Of a stretch of DNA of 7,784 bases, positions 1 to 5,206 are shown piece after piece. This DNA is from an uncultured Oceanospirillaceae bacterium (GTDB lineage: Bacteria; Pseudomonadota; Gammaproteobacteria; Pseudomonadales; Balneatricaceae). The stretch is from the NCBI GenBank assembly GCA_946221045.1, contig CAMIIY010000077.1, positions 1 to 7,784 on the forward strand, given 5' to 3'. Positions within the stretch are counted from its first letter, which is position 1. Each line of letters starts with the position of its first letter. The position numbers were made by a program, and so were the translations under genes. A model generated the notes under the pieces. It saw only the letters and a program-made list of their open reading frames with translations, did not search any database and was not told the DNA's origin.

Positions 1-604
1 CCTGGCGGCTTCTCAGCTGGAGCGTATCCGCCGCAAGCAAATCCCGCTGACAATCTGTGTCGACCGGGTGGCTGCCAGCGGTGGTTATATGATGGCTTGC
101 CTGGCGAATCGAATTCTATCGGCACCTTTTGCCATTGTTGGCTCCATTGGTGTGATTGCCCAGTTACCTAACTTTCATCGCCTGCTGCGTAAAAACGATA
201 TCGATTATGAAGTGCTGACGGCTGGAGAATATAAACGCACCCTGACGGTATTTGGCGAGAATACCGACAAAGGACGTGCTAAGTTTATTGAAGAGCTTGA
301 AGAAACGCATGGGCTGTTTAAAACATTCGTGGCTCAGCATCGGCCTCAGGTTGCTATCGAGCAGGTTGCAACCGGTGAGATATGGTTCGGTAGTCAGGCT
401 CTGGACAAACAGCTGGTGGATGAGTTGATGACATCCGACGAGTACCTGATGCAGTCAGCCGATGACGCAGATATATATATTGTTCATTATGAACAGAAAA
501 AAACGCTCCAGGATCGGCTGGCGGATTTCAGTGCACAGGCATTTGATCGGGTTTTCTGGCGGGCGTTTACTAAACTGGGTGAGACTCGAAACTGGTTCCG
601 ATAA
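1..604 (+). CDS. sohB: SohB-type inner-membrane serine peptidase (S49 family), C-terminal part, 5' end outside the window
   Basis: The first complete codon is at position 2 and the frame stays open to TAA at 602-604, giving 200 residues. E. coli SohB has about 349, so the N-terminal membrane segment and the start of the protease domain lie to the left. The fragment reads colinearly with SohB as I remember it, including AASGGYMMAC, VGSIGVIAQLPNF, AGEYKRTL and VATGEIWFG. In the S49 family a serine/lysine dyad does catalysis. Here the serine of AASGGY (codon 77-79) and the lysine of GEYKRT (codon 233-235) lie 52 residues apart, as in SohB, so the active site looks intact. The family cleaves peptides or proteins at the periplasmic face of the inner membrane; the physiological substrate of SohB is not well known. 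A GTG at 68 could be mistaken for a start, but homology continues upstream of it. No hairpin terminator follows, so read-through into the next gene is possible. Confidence 0.93.
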   Translation, partial: LAASQLERIRRKQIPLTICVDRVAASGGYMMACLANRILSAPFAIVGSIGVIAQLPNFHRLLRKNDIDYEVLTAGEYKRTLTVFGENTDKGRAKFIEELEETHGLFKTFVAQHRPQVAIEQVATGEIWFGSQALDKQLVDELMTSDEYLMQSADDADIYIVHYEQKKTLQDRLADFSAQAFDRVFWRAFTKLGETRNWFR

Positions 605-699
605 ACAATAAAAGATAAGATTTAATTAAAATTGCTTGTAATTTGTGCTGGTTTTTGGCTTGATGGCAATCAGGTTTAAAACAACAGACTGGGATCAAT
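605..699 (+). promoter_or_regulatory. AT-rich gap between sohB and the PsrA-like regulator; probable promoter and operator region
   Basis: This is the only sizeable gap before the six-gene run and the natural place for its promoter. It is AT-rich at 605-645 and holds several short palindromes: TTTAATTAAA at 621-630, TGAT-N4-ATCA at 661-672, and GTTT-A-AAAC at 674-682, which ends 17 bases before the start codon. TetR-family repressors commonly bind palindromes in their own promoters. The Pseudomonas PsrA site, as I recall it, is GAAAC-N2-4-GTTTC, with the half-sites in the opposite order from the one seen here. I could not find a convincing -35/-10 pair at good spacing. The assignment rests on position and palindromes only. 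Confidence 0.4.
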
Positions 700-1356
700 A
701 TGGCGTATAAAGGGACACCCTCCAGTATTGTGGAAGCGGCTGAAGAGTTGTTTGCTGAACAGGGTTTCAATGAAACAACTGTGCGCCAGATTACCAATCA
801 TGCCGGGGTTAACCTGGCCTCTATCAACTACCATTTCGGTTCCAAGAAAGGGCTTATTCAGGCGGTGGCGGAAAAGTTTCTGACGCCCCTGTGTAATTCT
901 CTTGAGCGGATGATGAATGATTTTCAGATGCAGTCGGTTGAAAATATTTCGCTGGAAGATCTGCTGGAAATACTGATGCGGGCGTTGCTTTCAGTGCACC
1001 ATGAAAACCTGCATGCGCTCTCGGTCTTTATGCGGTTGCTTGAACTGGCATACATGAAAAGTCAGGAAGAGCTGCGCAGTTTCCTGATGCAGCGTTACCA
1101 CAGTAAACTGCAACCCTATATCCATCAGTTGCGTGTGAATGCAGCACCGATGGAAGATGATGAGTTTTTCTGGCGCCTGCACTTTTTGCTGGGCTCTATC
1201 ACGTTCACCCTGTCTAACTTTCATACCCTCAGTGCAATTGAAAAAACCGAGTACAACAGTGACGCTGAGGTAGAAAAAATAATGCACCGGATGATTCCGG
1301 TGCTGGCTGCGGGCCTTCAGGCGCGTGCCGACAAGAGTTATTTCTGCCGTATCTGA
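700..1356 (+). CDS. psrA: TetR-family transcriptional regulator, PsrA-like
   Basis: This is a 218-residue regulator. Residues 8-56 form a TetR-type DNA-binding domain: AAEELFAEQGF, then the helix-turn-helix, with the recognition helix around NLASINYHFGSKKGLIQAV (37-55). That segment is nearly identical to Pseudomonas PsrA as I remember it. The ligand-binding half also matches, with FMRLLELAY near residues 108-116 and FFWRLHFLLGSITFTLS near 151-167. PsrA in Pseudomonas is a repressor released by long-chain fatty acids; it controls its own gene and fatty-acid oxidation genes and activates rpoS. Length is normal. The ATG at 700 is preceded by a weak GGGA ribosome site at 691-694. Its TGA overlaps the next ATG as TGATG. 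Pseudomonas also has psrA next to nagZ, which supports the name. The target genes here are inferred, not visible. Confidence 0.85.
   Translation: MAYKGTPSSIVEAAEELFAEQGFNETTVRQITNHAGVNLASINYHFGSKKGLIQAVAEKFLTPLCNSLERMMNDFQMQSVENISLEDLLEILMRALLSVHHENLHALSVFMRLLELAYMKSQEELRSFLMQRYHSKLQPYIHQLRVNAAPMEDDEFFWRLHFLLGSITFTLSNFHTLSAIEKTEYNSDAEVEKIMHRMIPVLAAGLQARADKSYFCRI
1284..1303 (+). repeat. Perfect 7-bp inverted repeat inside the 3' end of psrA
   Basis: GCACCGG at 1284-1290 and CCGGTGC at 1297-1303 are exact reverse complements around a 6-base loop. The RNA could form a GC-rich hairpin about 50 bases before the next start codon. No T-run follows, so it is not a terminator. It lies in codons for the conserved end of PsrA (HRMIPVLA) and may be chance. 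Confidence 0.35.
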
Positions 1357-1838
1357 TGACGTTGCGCATAGAGGTTTCCATTGCCGACCAGTCCCTCACC
1401 CTGCTTGAAGGCATAAATACGCTGGCTTGCTATGCTATATCCACCGCGCTGAATGGCCCCGGTGAGCAGAATAACAGTGGCTGCACCCCGCGTGGAAAGC
1501 ATTATATCAGGGCCAAAATCGGTACTGATCTGCCAATCAATTCAGTCTTCATTGCCCGGCGTCCAACCGGGGAAATTTACACAGACCAGCTGGCACAGCA
1601 GTATCCGGCCCGAGACTGGATTCTGACACGCATTCTCTGGTTATGCGGTCGTGAACCGGGCCGGAACCGTCTTGGCGCAGTGGACAGCATGCGCCGTTAT
1701 ATCTATATCCATGGCACACCTGACTCTGAGCCTATGGGAGAGGCGCGCTCCCATGGCTGTATTCGCATGCGTAATCAGGATATCCTCGAACTCTTTGAAA
1801 AAATTGCCGTTGGAACGGCGGTAAATATTTGCGAATAA
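1356..1838 (+). CDS. Leaderless YkuD-domain protein, probable cytoplasmic L,D-carboxypeptidase of peptidoglycan recycling
   Basis: This 160-residue protein is essentially one YkuD (L,D-transpeptidase) domain. The catalytic signature is complete: His119 in IHGTPDS, then SHGCIRM, with Ser132, His133, nucleophile Cys135 (codon 1758-1760) and Arg137. Classical L,D-transpeptidases are exported and cross-link peptidoglycan or attach Braun lipoprotein. This one starts directly in the domain (MTLRIEVSIADQSLTL), with no signal peptide, membrane segment or LysM domain, so it should stay in the cytoplasm. Acinetobacter ElsL is a known leaderless YkuD enzyme that acts as an L,D-carboxypeptidase, trimming the terminal D-Ala from recycled tetrapeptides. 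The neighbouring nagZ favours the same role. The ATG overlaps the psrA stop as TGATG and lacks a clear Shine-Dalgarno, so translation is probably coupled to psrA. Family membership is certain; the carboxypeptidase activity is inferred from location and context. Confidence 0.85.
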   Translation: MTLRIEVSIADQSLTLLEGINTLACYAISTALNGPGEQNNSGCTPRGKHYIRAKIGTDLPINSVFIARRPTGEIYTDQLAQQYPARDWILTRILWLCGREPGRNRLGAVDSMRRYIYIHGTPDSEPMGEARSHGCIRMRNQDILELFEKIAVGTAVNICE

Positions 1839-1850
1839 CGGAATTTCTAT

Positions 1851-2864
1851 ATGTCTGAAGCGTCGTTGTTCCTCGATCTGGAAGGCACCCGCCTGACCCG
1901 CGAGGAAACGCAACTGCTGGCTCAGCCTGAGATCAGTGGTGTCATTCTTTTTGCCAGAAATACTGAAAATGCTGAACAGGTGGCCCGGCTTACGGCTGAA
2001 ATCCGTGCCTGTAATCCCGATTTGATCATCAGTATCGATCAGGAAGGTGGGCGGGTACAGCGCCTGAAAGAAGGGGTTGTCCGGTTACCGGCTGTGCAAA
2101 CGTTACTGCCGGTCTATCGTGCGACACCCGGGAATGCGCTGGATCAGGCGTCTGCATTGGGGTATCTGATGGCGGCGGAATTACGGGCGCTGGATGTCGA
2201 CATCAGTTTCGCGCCTGTACTGGACATCGATTATGGCCACAACGAGGTGATTGGTGACCGGGCTTTTGGTGATGATGTTGAATCGGTGACAGCACTTTCT
2301 TCAGCCTATATCACCGGTATGGCGGATGCCGGTATGGCGGCGACCGGTAAGCACTTTCCCGGTCATGGCTGGGTCAGCGCTGATACACATTTGGCGGATG
2401 CCCTTGATGAACGTGATTTCGATACCCTGCTACGGCTGGATATATCGCCCTTTAAAACGGCCATTGCGCAGGGGCTTGAAGCGATGATGCTGGCCCATGT
2501 GCTGTACTCGGCCTGTGATGAGCAGCCCGCAGGATATTCTGCATACTGGCTGAAGCAGGTGTTGCGAGGAGAGCTGGGGTTTGAGGGCGTTATCTTCAGT
2601 GATGACCTGAGTATGAAAGCAGCGCACTGTGCCGGTAACTACACCCAGCGTGCAGCGCTGGCCGTGCAGGCGGGCTGCGATGTGCTGCTCTGTTGTAATG
2701 ACCGCCAGGGCTCTCTGGAAGTACTGGATTACCTGAAGCAACAAGCCGCAAAACCCGGCAAGAACCTCGCTGCCTTGCGTGGTCGCTCCGGGTACAGTGA
2801 TCAGAAACGCCTGCAGCAGGCCCGTGTTATCGCTGCACAATTACGGGAGGTGGCGGGTGGTTGA
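1851..2864 (+). CDS. nagZ: Beta-N-acetylhexosaminidase NagZ (glycoside hydrolase family 3)
   Basis: This 337-residue cytoplasmic enzyme removes GlcNAc from GlcNAc-anhydroMurNAc-peptides during peptidoglycan recycling. The product anhydroMurNAc-peptides feed reuse and, in species with AmpR, signal ampC beta-lactamase induction. Landmarks in order: SGVILFARN (29-37), the sugar-binding SIDQEGGRVQR (61-71), SFAPVLDID (119-127), KHFPGHG (167-173) with the general acid/base His180 in the following DTH, and the nucleophile loop GVIFSDDLSM with Asp251. Residue assignment follows the Salmonella and E. coli enzymes. Length is normal for a single-domain gram-negative NagZ and there is no signal peptide. 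The gene starts 12 bases after the YkuD stop, with a weak CGGA at 1839-1842. The next gene's ribosome site lies within its last codons. An intact, active enzyme is expected. Confidence 0.96.
   Translation: MSEASLFLDLEGTRLTREETQLLAQPEISGVILFARNTENAEQVARLTAEIRACNPDLIISIDQEGGRVQRLKEGVVRLPAVQTLLPVYRATPGNALDQASALGYLMAAELRALDVDISFAPVLDIDYGHNEVIGDRAFGDDVESVTALSSAYITGMADAGMAATGKHFPGHGWVSADTHLADALDERDFDTLLRLDISPFKTAIAQGLEAMMLAHVLYSACDEQPAGYSAYWLKQVLRGELGFEGVIFSDDLSMKAAHCAGNYTQRAALAVQAGCDVLLCCNDRQGSLEVLDYLKQQAAKPGKNLAALRGRSGYSDQKRLQQARVIAAQLREVAGG
2845..2850 (+). promoter_or_regulatory. Shine-Dalgarno that fixes the start of the MscS-family channel gene
   Basis: GGGAGG lies six bases before GTG 2857 and inside the last codons of nagZ. 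It supports the GTG start, which overlaps the nagZ TGA by 8 bases, over the GTG at 2779 that would overlap nagZ by 86 bases. Confidence 0.75.
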
Positions 2865-3963
2865 GTTATTGCAAAACTGGCTGGAACAACTGCTGCCAGA
2901 GCAGGCTGAATCATCCTGGTTGATATTGTGTACCGTCGTGTCCTGCATGGCGGTGGTACTGGATGTGGTGCTGCGTGCGATTTTTGCCAGACTGATCATC
3001 AAGGCGGAGCGGACCCGCATTCTCTGGGATGATCTGCTGTTACATGCTGTTAATGCTCCCGTGCTGGCTTATATCTGGCTGTTGGCGGCCTTTGCGCTGC
3101 TGCAGATTCTGCAACAGCACTTTGACATTGAAGTGCTGGCCGATGATAACCCGCTGCCCCGCCTGAGTTTTATCATCATCGGGGCCTGGGGCTGTCTGCG
3201 CTTTCTGCGGCGTATGGAAGAGGTGCTGGTAGAACCTGACCGGATCAGCAAACCCATGGACCCTACCACCGTCAGTGCGCTGGGTCGGGTGCTGCGGATT
3301 ATTATCGGCATTATTCTGCTGCTGATTGTGATGCAGAGTTATGGCTACAGTATTTCAGGGATTCTTGCGTTTGGTGGTATCGGTGGCATTGCCGTGGGTT
3401 TTGCCGCCAAAGACCTGCTGGCAAACTTTTTTGGCGGCATGATGATCTACCTGGACCGTCCCTTTAAAGTGGGTGACTGGATTCGCTCACCGGACAAAAA
3501 TATTGAGGGTGTAGTTGAAGAGATTGGCTGGCGTCAGACCCGTATTCGTACCTTTGATAAACGGCCACTCTATGTGCCAAATTCCACCTTTAACAATATT
3601 TCGGTTGAAAACCCCTCGCGGATGACCAATCGCCGTATCTATGAATATATCGGTGTGCGTTATGATGATGCGGCGCATGTTGAGGGTATTATTGATGATG
3701 TTAAAGCGATGCTGGCGGCGCATGAGTCGATAGATCATGATCTGATTTTAATGGTGAACCTGGATCGCTTCGGACCTTCCTCGCTGGACTTTTTTGTATA
3801 TACCTTCACCCGTACCACCGACTGGGCAACCTTTCATGCCATCAAGCAGGATGTGCTGGTTAAAATCATGCAGATCATTGATGAGCATGGTGCTGAAATT
3901 GCGTTCCCAACTACAACGTTACATCTGGCAAGCATGCCGGAGCCTACTGAGGCACCGGTGTGA
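2857..3963 (+). CDS. MscS-family mechanosensitive ion channel, YnaI-like
   Basis: From GTG 2857 the protein has 368 residues. Hydrophobic stretches near 20-43, 65-85, 103-118, 145-159 and 168-192 suggest five membrane helices, the YnaI-type architecture. The last is the pore-lining helix with the small-residue pattern GGIGGIAVGFAAKDLLANFF. The cytoplasmic beta domain follows, with YLDRPFKVGDWIRSPDKNIEG, EEIGWRQT, RPLYVPNSTF and SVENPSRMTNRR. These closely match E. coli YnaI from memory, including the DKNIEG insertion. The C-terminal vestibule domain ends with HGAEIAFPTTTLHL. The family opens under membrane tension and releases solutes on hypo-osmotic shock. The start is chosen for the GGGAGG site six bases upstream and the short nagZ overlap; the longer frame from 2779 adds 26 residues with no family resemblance. 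The neighbouring wall-recycling genes suggest a general envelope-stress setting, but a direct link is not shown. Confidence 0.9.
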   Translation: MVELLQNWLEQLLPEQAESSWLILCTVVSCMAVVLDVVLRAIFARLIIKAERTRILWDDLLLHAVNAPVLAYIWLLAAFALLQILQQHFDIEVLADDNPLPRLSFIIIGAWGCLRFLRRMEEVLVEPDRISKPMDPTTVSALGRVLRIIIGIILLLIVMQSYGYSISGILAFGGIGGIAVGFAAKDLLANFFGGMMIYLDRPFKVGDWIRSPDKNIEGVVEEIGWRQTRIRTFDKRPLYVPNSTFNNISVENPSRMTNRRIYEYIGVRYDDAAHVEGIIDDVKAMLAAHESIDHDLILMVNLDRFGPSSLDFFVYTFTRTTDWATFHAIKQDVLVKIMQIIDEHGAEIAFPTTTLHLASMPEPTEAPV

Positions 3964-3966
3964 CCA

Positions 3967-4263
3967 ATGGCGTGGTGGTGTCTTGATCTGGGGGATGCGT
4001 GGCTGGCCAGTGACGGCCTGGAGAGATTGCAGCAGCAGTACCGGCTTTTTCTGCAAAGCGGAGAGGGCGGGGACCTGCGACTCTGGCAGCGCCATGAATC
4101 AGAAGGGCAGTTGCACTGCCGGTTAACTGTATATTTTCCACCTGAAGCGGCTGCTTTCGCGGGGTTTGTTGCTGCACAGCCTTGCCCTGAGCCAGGTAAA
4201 ACGGGGTTGAGTGAACTGTCACTCGGTCATACAGATAAAGATCATCAAGGAGATGAGACATGA
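3967..4263 (+). CDS. Hypothetical small protein (98 aa), function unknown
   Basis: I do not recognise this protein. It begins with ATG three bases after the channel gene's stop and ends in an ATGA overlap with the next start, filling the gap exactly, as a real operon member would. There is no signal peptide or membrane helix, so it is probably cytoplasmic. Visible features: a Trp/Leu-rich start (MAWWCLDLGDAWLA), an acidic-basic middle containing LRLWQRHESEGQLHC, an alternating stretch RLTVYFPPEAAAFAGFV that could be a strand followed by a helix, and a polar tail. Cysteines are at 5, 51 and 73, too scattered for an obvious metal site. There is no good ribosome site nearby (GAGG is 14-15 bases upstream), so translation probably depends on termination of the upstream gene. 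Confidence that it is coding rests on position and overlap. Confidence 0.65.
   Translation: MAWWCLDLGDAWLASDGLERLQQQYRLFLQSGEGGDLRLWQRHESEGQLHCRLTVYFPPEAAAFAGFVAAQPCPEPGKTGLSELSLGHTDKDHQGDET
4209..4224 (+). promoter_or_regulatory. Perfect inverted repeat GAGTGA-ACTG-TCACTC upstream of the beta-propeller gene
   Basis: Six-base arms at 4209-4214 and 4219-4224 are exact reverse complements around a four-base loop. G-U wobbles and one G-C could extend the RNA stem to 4205-4228. It lies 22 bases before the AAGGAG site of the next gene and inside the 3' end of the small unknown gene. A weak -35-like TTGAGT (4207-4212) overlaps it and a poor -10-like TACAGA lies 17 bases on (4230-4235). There is no T-run, so it is not a terminator. 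It could be an operator for an internal promoter, an RNA hairpin affecting translation, or chance. Confidence 0.4.
4247..4252 (+). promoter_or_regulatory. Strong Shine-Dalgarno for the SMP-30-like gene
   Basis: AAGGAG sits seven bases before ATG 4260 and inside the coding end of the upstream small gene. It is the best ribosome site in the + strand run, suggesting that this last gene can be translated at a high level independently of coupling. Confidence 0.8.
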
Positions 4264-5144
4264 AAAAAGGACTTAAGGTTTCTGCATTGATGCTGGCGCT
4301 ATCATGGCTTCATATGGCCCACGCAGAGTCGCGTATAGAACTGCATGATGTGGGCTTTTCTACCCCGGAATCAGCTGAATATTATGCGGCAAAAGATCTG
4401 GTGCTGGTGACCAATATCAACGGTCATCCGGCGGCGAAAGACCGTAATGGTTTTATCTCTAAGGTCAGTCCTGAGGGCAGCATCATCGACCTGAAATGGC
4501 TGGATGGTGAAAAAGACGGTGTCATTCTCAATGCCCCCAAAGGCATGACCATCATCGGTAATCGACTGTTTGTTACCGACATTGATGCGGTACGGGTTTT
4601 TCAGCTGCCGGAAGGGGGCATGGTCAAATCGATACAGATCCGAGGCAGCTCTTTTTTAAATGGTATTACGCCGATGCCTGATGGCTCGGTGCTGGTGACG
4701 GATACTGGTGTTAACGCTGATTTTGCGCCGACCGGTAATGATGCGGTCTATCAGGTCTGGGCGGATGGTTATTATAAAAAACTGATTGATATGTCCGGTA
4801 TGGGTGGGCCAAACGGTGTTCTGTCAGATGCGCAGGGCATCACGGTTGTGACCTTCGGTGGCGGTGAAATCTATCAGTACGATATCCATGGCAACTTCAA
4901 ATCAGGACCTCTGGCGGTGGCGCCGGGACTGGATGGACTGGTTGCTTTACAGGACGGACGGCAACTGATGACCGGCTGGGGAGAGTCGTCCGTATATGAA
5001 ATTACAGCCGATGGAAAGGTGAAGGTGCTGATTGAGGATCTGGATGCGCCGGCTGATATCGACATTGATACCCGGCGTAATCGTCTGCTGGTGCCTCTTT
5101 TCAAGCAGAATCGCTTACTGATGATCCCCCTGGCAATCCCCTGA
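4260..5144 (+). CDS. Exported SMP-30/gluconolactonase-like beta-propeller protein
   Basis: This 294-residue protein begins with a clear Sec signal peptide: MKKGLK, a hydrophobic core, then HMAHA with predicted cleavage after Ala22. The mature part has repeated propeller blades, each with strands near a Gly-Asn or Asp-Gly turn: LNAPKGMTIIGNRLFVTD, FLNGITPMPDGSVLVTD, GPNGVLSDAQGITVVT, LDGLVALQDGRQLMTG and APADIDIDTRRNRLLVP. SMP-30 enzymes bind a divalent metal through one Glu and several Asn/Asp residues. Glu37, Asn134, Asn185 and Asp225 fall where such ligands would be expected, though I placed them by eye. Relatives include lactonases and NHL-type or strictosidine-synthase-like propellers, many without known substrates. 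It should be periplasmic. The start overlaps the preceding stop as ATGA and has a strong ribosome site. It is the last gene before the terminator. The fold is fairly sure; the reaction is unknown. Confidence 0.8.
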   Translation: MKKGLKVSALMLALSWLHMAHAESRIELHDVGFSTPESAEYYAAKDLVLVTNINGHPAAKDRNGFISKVSPEGSIIDLKWLDGEKDGVILNAPKGMTIIGNRLFVTDIDAVRVFQLPEGGMVKSIQIRGSSFLNGITPMPDGSVLVTDTGVNADFAPTGNDAVYQVWADGYYKKLIDMSGMGGPNGVLSDAQGITVVTFGGGEIYQYDIHGNFKSGPLAVAPGLDGLVALQDGRQLMTGWGESSVYEITADGKVKVLIEDLDAPADIDIDTRRNRLLVPLFKQNRLLMIPLAIP

Positions 5145-5176
5145 GCCCCATTAGACCGAGATAAATTGCACAGCAA

Positions 5177-5206
5177 AAAAAACACCGGCCAGAGCCGGTG
5201 TTTTTT
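5177..5206. terminator. Bidirectional intrinsic terminator between convergent genes
   Basis: A GC-rich stem, CACCGGC (5183-5189) with GCCGGTG (5194-5200) and loop CAGA, is flanked by an A-run at 5175-5182 and a T-run at 5201-5206. On either strand the transcript is a strong hairpin followed by U's. The paired A and T runs extend the stem to 13 bp. It ends the + strand run 32 bases after the stop at 5144, and also ends the csiV transcript, whose TGA stop (5208-5206) touches the edge of the stem. Confidence 0.95.

Noticed and set aside
68..70. GTG as the start of the SohB-like protein
   Set aside because: The 22 codons before it continue the SohB homology (LAASQLERIR and CVDRVAASGG), so the gene is simply cut by the left edge of the window.
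2314..2340. 12-bp direct repeat CCGGTATGGCGG, 15 bases apart, in nagZ
   Set aside because: It encodes the GMxxAGM pattern that is conserved in NagZ proteins, and similar codon choice explains the DNA repeat.
2430..2840. A 136-residue open frame on the - strand inside nagZ
   Set aside because: It lies wholly antisense to a gene with clear catalytic motifs, its translation has no recognisable domain, and it has no upstream ribosome site. It is a shadow frame.
3794..4126. A 110-residue + strand frame overlapping the channel and the small unknown gene
   Set aside because: It overlaps two better-supported genes in another frame and its translation looks like random read-through of the channel's C-terminal codons.
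3944..4261. A 105-residue - strand frame opposite the small unknown gene
   Set aside because: The + strand frame here has operon-type junctions on both sides (3-base gap and ATGA). The antisense frame has neither promoter, ribosome site nor partner genes.
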